Below, piece by piece: positions 46,723 through 60,900 of a stretch of DNA of 64,000 bases. The stretch's first letter is position 1; every line of letters starts with the position of its first letter. Made by a program: the position numbers and the translations under genes. The stretch is from Diphasiastrum complanatum (taxonomy: Eukaryota > Streptophyta > Lycopodiopsida > Lycopodiales > Lycopodiaceae), in NCBI GenBank assembly GCA_029204225.1, contig CM055098.1, positions 50,651,983 through 50,715,982 of the forward strand. Reading direction: 5' to 3'. A model generated the notes under the pieces. That model had not been told where the DNA came from, ran no database searches, and saw only the letters and a list, made by a program, of their open reading frames with translations.

Positions 46723-48310
46723 TTGGTATCAAGAGCTTGTGTTTTAAGTTATGAAGGAGGAAATCAGATCTATCAATGATTTGGTGAAGATATCAAGTCT
46801 AGAGCATGCTAGAGAGTATTCTACACCAAAATCGAGTTTTCTGGTTTTGTAGATTGGATCTTTTGTAGATCAAAACCCTATATAGGTTTATAAACTTGAT
46901 CAATTCCAATTTTTGAATTCACATACTAGATTTGGCCGATTTTTGGATCATTGGATTAGCCTAAGTGGTGGCTAATAGATTGCATATCAAATTTTCAGCA
47001 TTTGCATGTAGATTTGGAACAGTCAATTTTTTGTGATTTTGTCAAAACGCTAATTTTGATTGGATCTCTAGATAGTGAGGTTGCTAGACTTCATTTGAGT
47101 GTGTTTCAATCTTAGGAAGTGGCAAAAGTCATTAGATTGAGATAGATCGTAGGTTGATCAAGATTCCATGATTCTATGTGTTGATTTGTTTGGTATAAGT
47201 GCTAGAAGATAATTTTTTGAGATAGTTTTAAATCTTGGTGATTTCTTTTGAAAGCATTTGTTGTTATTCAAAGGAGTGCTTTGTGAATTGAAATAGGTTG
47301 AAAGAGAAAATCAGGTCATTGCTACATGGCAACTTCAATTGGAGTCATGTTGGAAGCCAATGATAGGCTTACCTCAAGTAACCGTATTCATTGTGGAAAG
47401 TGAAGATGGAGTCACTTCTTGAGATGAATGATGTTTTGGATATTGTTGTAGGTTTGGAGGAGAGACCAGCAACACAACAAGATCAAATGAGGTATGACAA
47501 GAGGGCCAAGAAGGCTCTACACATGATAAAGATGAATGTTACCAATGAACTTCTCAAGGAAGTTGGTAAGTGCACATCATCTTTGGAAGCTTGGAATTCA
47601 TTGAAGAAGCTTTATGAATCCAAGTCTACTTCTAGAGTGTTGACTCTAAGAAGGCAAATCTTTTTTTGTTTGCGAAAGAATGAAGAAAGTTCAAGTACTT
47701 TTTTTTTGAGAATGAAAGCATTGAATGATGAGTTGGCTTGCATTGATGAAAGCATTAAAAAAGGAGAGCTTATTCAAATAATTCTTAATGGCTTGTTGGA
47801 TGCTCATGCTAACATTGTTCAAAGTATTGCTATTCAAAAGACTTTGCCAAGATTGATGGATCTTCAAGAGATCTTGATCAATGAGGAATATAGGCTTCAA
47901 ACAAGAGGTGGATCTACATCGACACTTCAAGTGGATGCTATGTTCACAAAGGGCAAATTCAAGGGCAAAACCAAAAGTAAGTATTCTAAAGGGCAAGATC
48001 AAGTGGATGCTTCTTTAAGTGGCAAAAAAAAGGATCGCAAGTGCTTCTATTGTGGCATCAAAGGACACTTTGCAAGTGAGTGCTACAAGAAGAAGAGAGA
48101 TCAAGAAGACAAGCAAGGTAATCTTACTCTTGATGAGGATGGTTTGGATGTTCAAGATGCAAATGATGATGCTTTTGTGATGTCTTCATGTATGCTTGCT
48201 AATGATGGAGATCTAGATCCTTGGTGGATTGATAGTGGAGCAAGTTCACACATGACCTTTCACAAAGAGTACTTCACTTCTTTGTTGGCATATGGAGATG
48301 ACAAGAGAGT
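46723..48310 (+). pseudogene. Ty1/copia element F, gag-protease fragment without LTR
   Basis: It starts with TTTGGTATCAAGAGC, a tRNA-Met-type primer site, joined directly to gypsy E. After about 600 bp of leader, gag begins at ATG 47326 (MATSIGVMLEANDRLTSSN), with a frameshift near 47385, then a long frame 47391-48374: WKVKMESLLEMND, a UBN2-type gag domain, a CCHC knuckle (CFYCGIKGHFASEC) and the protease site WWIDSGASSHM (48.23 kb). It stops resembling copia after about 48310. Integrase, RT and both LTRs are absent. It is a different family from A, B and D. Confidence 0.85.
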
Positions 48311-48658
48311 GCTCTACACGACCTATGCACGAAAATCTCTTTGCATATGTCCATGTATACATATGCATGTTTAAAAACATGTCACGCTATATTCTAGAAT
48401 CCTACAGGTTAAACTATGATACTCTGAACAAACGGAAAAGAAGCAACCTGGCAGAAATAATTGAGCGTGCATGAGATATAAGGATTGTGCGGCGTCCTTG
48501 GAAGCTACCTCATCGGAGAGGTTCATGGAAGATTGCCATTAAAATCTTTGTATCAGAAGTTTGAGGAATATGTTTTCATACTCATGCGATCCGACGAGAC
48601 TTTAGATAACTTCTTAAGAGTTATGAAAGCTTTTAAAATTGTGTTTCGGTGACAACGG

Positions 48659-48689
<31 letters not shown>

Positions 48690-49200
48690 CCAAAAATTTT
48701 GTGTCATGCACGCCGACGCACAAGAAAAGAGCAAAGCATTAGCAAGGCTTGTGCAACATTGTGGAATCTTTCTTTGCTCCTCATTGGTCGGTTTGCTTAT
48801 TCACACTATCATACTGCGTTGTGCATTACTGAACATTTCCGGTCGAATGATCATTTCAATCGACAGTCCTGAAAATATCGGACTCACCAAAGCAGATTTA
48901 GATGTGAAAAGTCCTTTACCGTCATGTTCAGAAGGCCGTTGTTCTAGAGAAGCACATTCGAAAACAGTGGGTGATCTAGATATAGATTCTGATTCTGATT
49001 CTGACTACACGTAGGTGTTGTAAGTGATCGATCAATGAAGTACTGTTGTAATATATTTGCAAATAAAATGTTTTGAAAAAACACATAAGAGAATAGTGGG
49101 TGATGTAGATATTGATTTTACTTCTTACAACACTTAGGTGGTATTGTAAGTGATACTTCAATGATGTACTTATCTTGTAATATATTTGTAATAAATAAAC
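48311..49200. other. Unidentified region with A(30) and a tandem duplication
   Basis: A 30-A run at 48659-48688 follows GTGACAACGG. Downstream an open frame (48649-49014) ends in SDSDSDYT and has no family I recognise. The segment 48965-49080 is partly repeated at 49095-49200 (GTGGGTGAT-TAGATAT-GATT and TTGTAAGTGAT, TAATATATTTG). The A run after gene-like sequence could mark an old retrocopy 3' end. Confidence 0.35.
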
Positions 49201-50900
49201 TTTGCAGATATTTTCAGCAAAAAAAACTTTCAGTGTCTCTTTGTATTTGTTTTTGTTTCAAATCTTTTGTGTAATCTAATACATGTTCATTTTGTATTTA
49301 TTTTGAGGTACGAGAGCTAAAGATAAATTTATTCAATGGCGCAATCCTTTGTATTTGTGATTTAGTACTTGTCAAATTATGTGAGAATTTATAAGTACTG
49401 AAATATATGTTTGTATTTAAAAAATGGTCATATGTTTCATTGAATTGTGTGAACGTTTAAGCTTTTAATAATTATTTCGCACAGAGTATAGAATAATTCA
49501 AATATTTCCATATTTCTGACGTTTAAAAATTATCATATGTCTCAGTGTTTTGTCTTTTACTAAATGCCATGGTTGTCTAGACACAATGAGTGGTATTTGT
49601 TGTCAATTTGAACATCCCCATCAGTTCTCTTCTCACATTTGCTGCTACCATGTTGGTTGTGGTTCAATTTTCTAAAGCATTTCTGGTTCATTTCCTCTAA
49701 TATAATGTTTCTTGACTCTATCAAAATTTGGAGATTATTGCATTGGTCTAGTTATTGAGTTGTGGCTCCTTTTGTACATTTGTTTACAGTAGTTATTAAA
49801 TCTAGTTACTTTGAGAAAGAAAAAAAATCTCACAAAACAAAAACAAGAAAGTAATGTAGATTCTTATGACACAAATGTAATTGGCCAAGTTGAGTCAATT
49901 CCAACCATGAGACCCGTAAGCTATGATTGATGGGAGTTCTACCCTCATTTCCTCCCGTTGCCTTGCTGAGTTCCTAGGTGGGACCAACTCACTTAGCCGC
50001 TTCTATCTATTATACAAAAGAATGCTTGTCAAAAAACTCAACTTGCCCTATCAAGCCTCCCTCGCCTTTCGCACCTCAAGGTGAAATTGGCTCATCCTTG
50101 CCGATTTCCATTATATAACAAATTGCTTGTTTTAACCACTGAAACTACAAGAGGTAATGGTGGTGGAACCCTCGACTTGACCTCCCAAGGTTGTCGAGAC
50201 GTAGCTCAACCTTACCAATAGGTGAAAACCTAGCACTTTTGTTTCTTTGCATTTATGAGAAAATCATACAACATAAAAATCATAACAGTCCATAAAGCCC
50301 GTAGGCTTTTCAAAATCACATTCACGACATTTTACAAGGTCTCGTGATAAACAGGTAAAAACAAAATAACTGTGTATAATAATATAGCTTCTCATTGCTA
50401 TGGGGCCAAGGCTTTTCACTATACACAAGAGGGCTTTTACAAAATCAGTGACCACATTTTACTCGGATTGATAATGAACAAACAAAAGCAAGATAATGTC
50501 TATGAAATGGAGTTTCGCATCGCTTGTCAAGCATGTGGCCAGGGTTTTCCAGTGTGCACAAAAAAGCGCCCACTGTTCATGACATGTGACAAGGTTAGGG
50601 TTTTCTACTGTCAAAATAAGATGATGTAATAAATAACGAAAGGCATTGTCGTACACATGTGCAGGCTTGTCAAAAAGCATCCAAATCATTGGAAAATTAA
50701 AAAAACAAAGATGGCAATCCAAAAAAATCCACGAATATTCAAAAAAACAACCGTTTTAGCACCTGTGCTCTTAGCAAAATCAATCCCATCGCTATCGTGG
50801 CAAAGCTAAAAAAGCTCGTCGGACAATCAATTAAAAAATATGAAAAAGGGGGGTGGCCATCTTCAGAATATATTCCAAGAGGAAACCCATTGCTTTTGCT
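49201..50900. other. Intergenic, upstream of MED15
   Basis: AT-rich and without a recognisable gene. Similar words (CTTTT-CAAAATCA, ACATTTTAC, TGATAATGAACAAACAAAA) at 50305-50390 and 50435-50520 suggest an old duplication. Confidence 0.35.
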
Positions 50901-51264
50901 TTTGCCAAACTGCTTCCACTCGCAATGGCGTTTTCCTCGCAGACTCTTGGAAGCGCACCCATGTCCATTGGATGCGCATCCATCCATCTCTCTCCATTAA
51001 TTCTTTCCTTCCTTTTCCTTCATTCGTTCATTCCTTCCTTTTCTTTCTTTCTGTCTGTCTCGACGAAAGGAGAATGGCGGAAGCAATTGAGCTCTTACAC
51101 AATCATGACAGATGAGCGCTGGATGAATTATTAAGGGAATTGCTTACAATTTGATCTTCTGATGCCTCCGTCTCTCTTATTTTGATAAATAAGGGGATTT
51201 TTGGCAGTATTTTTTGGCTGTAAAACAAACCTGTGTGGATTCTTTGGTTCAGTTTTGTGTTGCA
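50900..51264 (+). promoter_or_regulatory. Putative MED15 promoter-proximal region and 5' UTR with uORF
   Basis: A pyrimidine-rich stretch (TTCCTTCCTTTTCC and TTTCTTTCTGTCTGTC, about 51000-51060) of the type often found at plant transcription starts precedes the start codon. An upstream ATG at 51074 opens a 13-codon uORF ending TGA at 51115. The transcription start is not known. Confidence 0.35.
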
Positions 51265-51848
51265 ATGGATAATAGTAATTGGCGATCAGCTGTGGCTCAA
51301 GATGCACGGACCCAGATCGTCAGGAGAATGTGAGTCTCTCACGTTCCGCAATTTATTATGTTTTGTGTCTCAGTGCTTGCAAGAAGCGGATAGAGCCTTA
51401 CATGCGAATTGCTGGAATTGGAATTTTATCTCTAGTTTCAAATTCTGTAGGTATTCTATGGGTAGAATTTGAACAGGTTTTCCGTCGTGAATTTCAGAAT
51501 TAAAGGTTCTACTTTGTTTTTTGTGCTTTGATTGAAGGGTTGTGGGTTAAGGTTCCCCCTCCGTAAAAAAATCTCAGGCATTGTTTTGTTCGTTAATTTG
51601 ATTCACTGAATCAGTCAAAAAAAAATGTTTATTAGTTGTTATAAAATAAAACACGATTAGATTGGAGAGCACAGAACAATGCACAAATTTTTGAAATTGT
51701 TGCAAACATGTGACATATCTCAAAGTGGTCATGATGCTTTGCATTAAGGCTTTTAACTTTAAACCATGCATTATAATGTCCAAGACAATAAACATTGCAA
51801 ATCTAGACTACAACTTAGAATCCAGGGATTTTTTTTTGTTGCTAAACT

Positions 51849-51928
<80 letters not shown>

Positions 51929-54900
51929 TTTTAAGTACCACCATGGTACATAGGTCTAAAAAGTACCTATCAAATGATTTGCATCTTGTGAGAGCATAAT
52001 GCATCTTTGTTACAAACTAAGTGACAAAATGATTGTAAATGGTTGATGCTAATATTTATGTGAGGCAATGCATCAAAATAACACTTCTTACATCTTGTAT
52101 GAATGTAAACATGATGTATAGGCTCCGAATTTCAGCTCACTAATTAACACAATGTGTTCACGAATTTGTGGGTGACTTCAATATATTTAAGAATAATTTT
52201 GGCTGCTTTCTTATGTACTTCCATTTGATGTTGGTTTTCTTTATATTGTTTCAAAAGTTTAACCGCATAATAAATATTCAGTCTTGTAGCCATTACATAG
52301 ATCAAGCTTCCCTTCAACTGTCTGCATAATGTCTCATTAATATTTTTTGAATCATCTTTCTTTGTTTACTTAGCACTCATATCATTTGTTGGCATAAGTA
52401 TGAGCTTGAACCCCAACATATTGAATATGTCTCAATAACTCTCATGCATATTTAGCTTGGGAGTTGAGGATACTGCTCTTCCCTGCTCATAACTTAATCC
52501 CCAAACAATCACAGTATTGTAGGAATTCTATATTCTTTAGGTCTCCTTGAATTTATCAGGAGAGGAATATACGTCTACTACTTTTGATAGGTACTGCAGA
52601 GAAACGGGAGACCACACCTTACCCTCAATAGAATGGACTAGCTGAGTGAAGAAATAAGAGTGTTGTGGTTGTCTGCTCCTTGAGATGAGTGCACCCACCA
52701 ATGGCTATGGGCTGAGGTCACAAACAGAAACCATTGTGTACTTTTGATCCAATCACCTATCTGGGCATCACCAAACAAGACATTTGGGAAGCTTGGTCAA
52801 GATTAGAAATCAGAGGTAAGATATCTCCAAGTGTTTGGATGCAGGGCATGTACACGTGAGCCATGCATTTTTGTAGACTATTGCATGGATGTTAAGTGAT
52901 TTCACCATTATTTTTGCAAAGAAAAGTATGATTGTGCCATAAGAGATATTCTTAGAACTCTTAAATGTCATAACATGTAAAGTGTCAGAATCAAAAGAAG
53001 AGCCAAAGGACGATGAAAAGCTGCACGAGGGGGAGTGTTAGTAGTTGCTGAAAGTAGGGCTGATATAGAGGAAATATTGAGAATGTTGAAACTGCAATAT
53101 GCTAGCCGCGAGAAGGTCGAGCAGGGTTAGATGACCACCTGTTATTTATGATGAGGGCAGGTTCATAGTGAATGTGCAAGAGGAAATAACACATGAGCTG
53201 ATTAATCCTGATTATGCAAGAACTAGTAGGAACTGGAATAAATGGTACATGACATTGACAGAAGTGGTAGACACGATCGTTTGTTATGACTCAGTGCAGA
53301 GTCTATAGCTTCACACGTTTTGGTGAGTAGTTAGTTGCTTTCACTTTCTTTTCCTTGTTAGAAGGCTCCAAGGCAGCTACTATGTTGACAATTCTTTTGT
53401 TTATGGTGTTTTGTAAGTACAAATATTTTGTTGGCTCTTGGCCATTCATAAAGCTGATCTGAAATTAGCTTCTATTGTGATTTTGTCAATGGGTTGACTC
53501 AGTTTGGAAAGATTAAACTAAGCTTACTTTAAACCAAGTTGAAGCTTCATATACTTTGTATTTATGTTTGTGCGCAGAATAAACACTTTACAGAAGCTTA
53601 TGCCAAATTCAGTAAATGAGGGCATGAACGAGCTTTACAAGATTGCATTGCGTTTTGAGGAGAAAATTTTCCAAACAGCCACCAATCAGGTTTTTCTTGA
53701 AATAGATAGCCCTGAAAGTGACTCAATTGTTTGAAATGATTTTCCTTCTATGTTCTGGTGGTGTTTCTGAGATAATGCTGGTCATGCTCGTTTGTCCATG
53801 TGCAAGTTGAATCATCAGGGGTTATTGTTTTCACTCTTAAGAAATTTTCAGCTGCACACATTGCCGTAAGGCTACAGCAGCCAGAATGTACATCATGATT
53901 TGAGGACATTAAAATTTTGACATTACAATTGCTTTTGGGGGTTATATAAGAAAAAGCTAGTGAAGTTTATCTACACCATCACGTCTTGATGGAAAAAACG
54001 GATGAAGTGTGAATCATGTATTGGACATGCGATGACCTCTCCTGTGGGTGCAACATCAATCAACAATAATGATACTGAAATATATTTTTCAGAGATTATA
54101 TTTGTCGTGCAGCTGGCTTTAGAATCATGAGAGCTCCTTGACATAAATTTGGTATTAGGCTTCTCCTAAACTGTTCCTTTGCTGAGAGTTTAAAGAACAG
54201 CCGATTTGGGACGAATCGGTTTTCTGTTTAGATACTGAAAACATCTCAAACTTTGTCTGCTCCAACTACTTTCAATCTACATCAACACGAATGCAATGAT
54301 TTAGAAAATAAAAAATGATCAATAAATAAATAACATAACTATACATAACCATAGAATTTACCACGGTTCTCAGAACCGTATGGTTCACAAAAATTCTAGA
54401 GGTGAACCGTGGTGAACCGTATAATAATTAATTAATTAATTTTTTTTTTTTAAAGTTCCCACCCGCCAAAACAGCCTCAAAAAATGCCAAAAAAAGCCAA
54501 AAAAAACCAGAAATATTTAAGGAGTTTAATTATTTCTTTTGGGGAGGACCATAGCATTTAATTACAATGGCTTTTTTTTTTACTTCCCACCCCCAAAAAC
54601 AGCCCAAAAACTGCGAAATGAGGGCCAAAACCAGCCCAAATACTGTAAAACGAGGGCCAAAACCTGTTTTGGGGGGAAATTGGCAAAAAAATAATAATAA
54701 ATTAATTGCAGGAACCGTACCACGGTTCCTCGAAACCCAGTTAGCAACTTCTGCTTTGGGTACTGACGAGACATAAGCAATGCTGCTTGGCTAAGATTTT
54801 TTGTTTATTGAATTTTATATTATTGTTTTGACTTAGATCCTTTGACTTTTTGAGTTGCTCGTATATTGTTTCTAAGCTTTACCTTATGACATCACTGACT

Positions 54901-57900
54901 TCTCTATATAAATTTGTGAAACAGAGGAGTTAACTGTACTGTAATTTTGAAGTCAGTGCTCCAAGGAACATAGGAATGAGCTTCTCTGAATATATACATA
55001 TATATAATTAAATGGCATTCAACCTAACATCCTTAAAAGTTGAAAGTAATGCCACTTGAGTCCAAGATTCACATGGGTCCTGAGTTTTTAATAAGCAAAT
55101 GGTAGAGGAGATGCCACTGTCACTTGACGGGGATGTTTTACACATTTTGTCCTCATCTTGTTGAATGCTTTATCTTTTATCAAGGTCCAAATAGGATGCA
55201 TCCTAGAGTTAAAGTCTGTTACAGGTCAATAGTGATATAGAGGGACATCAGTCACCGTGAAATGTTGGACCAATTCTGGCTATCACATGTTGAAAAGCTT
55301 CCTTAGCACAACAATATCTATTTCCTAGGTTGTGCTTGTCTAAACTTTTAATCCTTCTTATTACCACATGATTGCAGAAGAAAGATGTTCACTGAATCAG
55401 AGCACTGTGTATGATGAAAGAGAAATACTTAATCCTTGGACTTCTGTTTCGGGGTTGCTTGCAAATACGTTTCCTTTTTCCTCTAGAATCTGGCATTTGT
55501 TCTCTCTCAGTTGACTTATCGTATTTCTATTTTCAAATAAATAGTGATTCGCAAAATGTGTTGCGTTTTGCTCAATTCTAATAAATATTATCTTCAATGA
55601 TTATTTATGTGAAGCAAGACTATTTTCAACAAATCTCTGGCAAAATGCTTTCTTTGGAGACAAGAGCCCAAGGGGCTTTGAACAACCCCCTAGCAGCAAG
55701 CTCGGGTAGGGCTGGACAGCCTCCTGTAAAGCAAGCCGACCAAGGTATTCTTTTCTTGACAGCTGGACTCAGCAGTATAACTTAGTTACTGTGATATTGT
55801 CAAGTCTATCTTTTTGTTTGCAAATGAACTTGCTGCTTGGTTCACCCTCGAGCTTTTGTACTTCAAAGTTTTTTTTGTTGAGAACAGGTATTTTAGCATC
55901 AATCATAGTTTGTAATATTGTACATTGGTGATTTCAATTATAGTCGGAACAGGAGGTTCCTATAATGTTTAGTTTCTGCTAGCGTAGCCTTTGTACAAAC
56001 ATATACTTTTCAGTAGCTGAGAGTCGGCTTAAATCTCATGGATGCTTTGTCTTTTTGTACTTTTCTAGCTGCTTTTCTTGCTTCATAAATTTGAAGGTTA
56101 GTTCCCCCCTACAATGCTTGAATTGTCCCTTGCCCAGTGTCTCTCCTTGTTCAGCAACAAATGAGGAACCAGGGTCAAGACTCTGGTAACACTCTTCAGC
56201 TACCTGGACAGCTTCAAAGACAACAAATGCCTGACCAGTCCTTTCAGATGGGAATGCCAGCCAACAACATGCAAAGCTCTTCAGGATTGGGGCCCTCATT
56301 GTCAAGCATCACAGGAATCGCACAGCCATCTCTTTCTAACAACTCTGGTCAAGGTTCGACTCTGGCTAGCGTCACTGGAATTTCACAAAGTCCAGTGACA
56401 AATAGTTCTGGGCAAGTTCTTCTGCAGAATATGCATTTGACTAATGCACAACAACTTCAGCTACAAGCACGACAGCAGCAGCAGCAACAACAACAACAAG
56501 AAGAAGCACAGCAGCAGCAACAACAGCAACAACAAGAAGAAGCTGTCCAGCAACAGCAAGCAGTACAACAACAACAACAGACTCAGCAGCATCAACAGCA
56601 AGAGTTTCTTTTTCAGCAACATATGCAGCAACAGCAACAGCAGGCACATATCCAACAAAGCTTGCAGCAACAGTCTATGCTTCAACAGCAGCAGCAGTTA
56701 ATGTTGCAGCAATCACAACAGAACCAACAGCTCTTAAACCAGCAAAGTAATGTCCAGGTACACCAGCAACAACTCTTACAGCAGCAAATGTTGCAGAAAA
56801 ATAAGCAAATTCAGACCTCACAAGCCTCCCAGACTCAACAGCAGCAGCAGCAACCTCCTTCAACACCCTTGCAATGCCAGTCACAGCAATATCAAACAAC
56901 ACAACAACAATCACTACCTTTGCAGCCTCACATGCTAATGCAACAACAGCAGACAACACAGCAGCAGCAACGATCTCTTTCTCAGCTGCCTCAACAACAA
57001 GCTAGTGTGATGCAGGATCAAAGATTGAATCAATCAGGTGGTTTGGCTCAACAGCAGCAAAGCTTGCTTGACCAACATCAACAAAAGCAACAGCTACTTC
57101 AAACACAGCAGCAGCATGTTCTTCCTGAGGCTTTTTCAGGTGCCATGGCAAACCATAGCTTTTTCCAACAAGTTGCCGTTTGGATTTCAAGTTATCTTGC
57201 ATTTAACTGGTTCTTTGCTTGTACTTGGAAAGCCTAACGTGTGTGATTTTTCAGCTTCTGTTGAATCTTCGGGGCAGACAAGACAGTTGGGCATTGTCAA
57301 TTCAAACGATATTGTTTGGCAAAAGGTGGGGTTGCTTGTGTTTGTCGGGACTTCGATATTAGGTGTCTGTTCAAATTTAGAATGGATCATTCATAATTAA
57401 GATGCCCTGTTTTTTTTTCAGTTGCAAGTGTTGAAGGAAAAGTATCTTGAAGACATGATGGATATGTTCAACATGCTAACATCAAGAAGTAAACAGGTAC
57501 TATCAGCCCTCCCACTTCGGCTTCTTGAGCTGTCAAGAAAGTTATACTGGACTTATCCTAAAAGATTTCTGTTTCTTTTTGGCAATTGATAATTTTTGCT
57601 TGACTTCTGTTGAATTAGAATCCTGAAAGATTCATTTTGAAATCCTGTTCTTTTTTAACAGCATATGTAATCATTTTTAGCTGGACAAGTAGGCAAATTC
57701 TCATAGTTTGAATAACTGAATGCACTAGACAGTATTTTTTTAAAGTAAAATACTCAATGAATGGGTGCTTACCATAAGATAGAGTTAATTCCAGGTAGTC
57801 ACCCTATCTCTAAACAACCTTACAGGTTCTCTCAGAAAGAAGAGATAGAGATTACTAAGCAAATTGAAAATTACCTAAAGATGGGTCATATTCAGCCAAG

Positions 57901-60900
57901 TAAGTCACCTTGGGGTGCTCATGTTCTTCTTAAATCGAAGAAAGATGGAGGCTTCAAGTTGTGTGTGGACTACAAGGGGTTGAATAAGGTAACTATTAAA
58001 AATAAATATCCTTTGCCTCGTATGGATGATCTAGTAGATCGATTAGTAGAGCAAAATACTTCACAAAGATAGATCTTAGAACCGGTTATCATCAGATTAG
58101 GATTCATCCGGATGACGTGCAAAAGACTGTTTTTTGGACGAGATTCAGTCATTATGAATTTCTCGTGCTTCCTTTTGGGTTGACGAATGCACAGCTACGT
58201 TCCAACAGATGATGAACAATCTTTTTCGTCCATATCTAGGGAAGTTTGTGGTTGTATTCTTAGATGATATTCTCATCTACATTAGGACACTTAAGGAGCA
58301 TTTGAGTAATCTTAAGACTGTCTTAGATATTCTCAAGCGAGAGAAACTTGATTAATTGATGAGTGACGTTGCATCCAGCATCCAGTTGAAAAATATTTTT
58401 ATTGAGTCCAAAGTTCAAAGTGACTTCAAACTAAACAAAAAGTACTCACAAAAGCTCTGCAGATACTGGTTATTAACTTAAGAGGCATAACTGAGTTTTC
58501 AAAGCAGTTCTTGTTAGTGTTAATGTTCCCATTGTTACACCTAATTTTGTCATCTAGCATTAATTAGGATTATTAGGCCATGTCCACGTGCTAATTCTAG
58601 GGGCTTATCTATATTTAAAGTCAAGTTAAAATTTAGTTAGACTCGAGTTCGAGATTCTAGTGCTTAATTTGGAGCACAAGTTTCGCTATAGATAGGTGTT
58701 GGGTGCTTTTACCTTATATAGAGACATCAATTAGGCAATTGCTTTAAGGTTGCTTTTTGGCATAGACTATTGTCTATAACTTAGAAGCCCATTCCGACCA
58801 AAATGGGTCGGAACGATATTCATATAAATTCAATTATTTAATTATTTATATGAATTAAATCCTTTGTAAAAAAAAACGTATTTTTTCTTGAGGGCATCGG
58901 AACGCGTTCTGGAACGGGCAACTAAGGTCTATAAGTATGTAGTGCACCCTAGTAGTCCATTTGCAATGGGCCATAGTTGGAGTACATCTCATCATCATTG
59001 CTGTTTGTGTTCTCTTTCATGTATGTGTATGATTATTGTCTAATAACAATAGGAATCTTGTCTTGAATAGCTTGTATGAGCAAGTTGGTTTTTTAACAGT
59101 TCCATCTATCAGCTAAATTAAGTGATAGCCATAAGCATAAAAGGAGACAGATGCTATCATAAGGAAAACAAGGCTAAACCAGATCAGAAGCCGTAGTAGC
59201 AGCATAGAGCATATCGAAATGAAGGGAGGCTTTGGAAACTGCAAGAAGCAGAGGTGGGAATGACTAAATTCAAATTTCAATTGGGTCGTTCTTGTGGGCA
59301 ACAAGCTTGTCAGTACAGGCATGGCCTTGAAAATAAAGTAATAATTTACTCTCGATCTGATAGCAACCCTGATGTACTCTGTGATATGCGCCTCTTGCTT
59401 GTTGCAGTCAACCATGTCACTGAGTAGTGCTGGTTATTCTTTAAAGTAAAATTGCAAACGGTTGCACTGGTTCACAAAGAAGAATGTTGGAAAGTTTGTA
59501 GCAACTTATAAGCAGTTTTATGAATTTGGTTAATTAGATGTTGCATACTAATTAGATTAGATGTTGGGTATTAGTTAGTCTTTTCCTTTCAGAGAATGTT
59601 TTCTGAGTTTTTGAAACCCTCTCTGCAAGTAAAAATGGTCAACACCTGACGTGTTTGTGCAAGATAGCAAAAGCGGCTCTTTGGCACGTAATTTTCAAAA
59701 TTATTCGAAATTTTTTTCCAGTCCAGCTTAAAGGAGTACTGAATTTCAGCTTATGGAGTTACGTCAAATGTTTTAGGTTGGCAATCAAATTATTCAATCT
59801 AATGTGCAGAATTTGCATACAAGATGACGGTATCAGCTAGCTATGGCGTGTTGCAAATAAGATGTATAAGTGATAGAAATGTCAAAATTGTAGCTATCCT
59901 GACCACCATCAACGCTTGACAGTCACATAAGATGCGTATTATTTGAAATTTTGAAGTGTAAAAGTATATGATGCCAGCAAACATGCAAGTGTGGCGCATG
60001 ATTTATTTTAACGTCAGAACGGTTCTACTTATCGTCCGGTTTCAGGCGAGCTTCAATTATATCCAGATTATACGAATGGGAAGCATGTCTATTCTTTACC
60101 TGTCTTGTGATTATCTTACAATGTTATAGATCGATGTAGAGGTTTTTGCGCTCTCAAGCCAAAGTCGCTATCTAATGTCCCAGTGTGGTTTGTCTTTTCA
60201 GCCAATGCCTAATGAACAATTTCAGAAGCTGACACGTTACAAGGCTATGCTGCAACGTATGATTCCATACTTATCTGCCTCCAAAGAAACTCTTCCTAAA
60301 GAATTTAAACAAGACGAGCTACAAGTTTTTGAAAAAGAGGTTGCTAGTATTATGGAGGCCTTCCAACTTCGGAAAGTACGCCGACAACAGCAGTTAATGC
60401 AGCAACAAGCCCCACAGTCACTGCCTGTAACTCAAAATGGCAATCAGGTCCAATTCCTTCAACAGCAACAGCAGATTATGTCTAAGATGCAACAGCAGAA
60501 GAAGAATGCACAGCAATTACAGCAGTCTAGGGTGCCTGCTTCTGGGCAGACTTTACAGCCAACTAGTCTGCCTGCACTTCAGGCAAATTCTCTTCCTCCA
60601 CTTCAGGCAAATTCTCTTCCTAGTTTGCAGCATGGAATGATGCCCATGTTACAGCAAAGTGGCATGGGTACAGTACAGTTAAATCCAGCGAACACGTTAC
60701 AGTTAAATGGTATTGGAGCTTCACAGCAGACTGTTCAACGAGAGAAGATTTTACAGCAGAAGCATCAACAAACAGGTCAAAATCTTGTACAGAAACATTC
60801 TCAACAACTACAGTCACAACTACAACAGATTCCCGATGGTAACATTGACTTGAAAGTGGATATGGAGGCGAAACATCCAACAGTAAAGCAGATTCTGTCA

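Noticed and set aside
56441..56959. Several open frames opposite or shifted to the MED15 Gln-rich exon
   Set aside because: By-products of CAG/CAA repeats (poly-Leu, poly-Ala/Val, poly-Asn/Ser).
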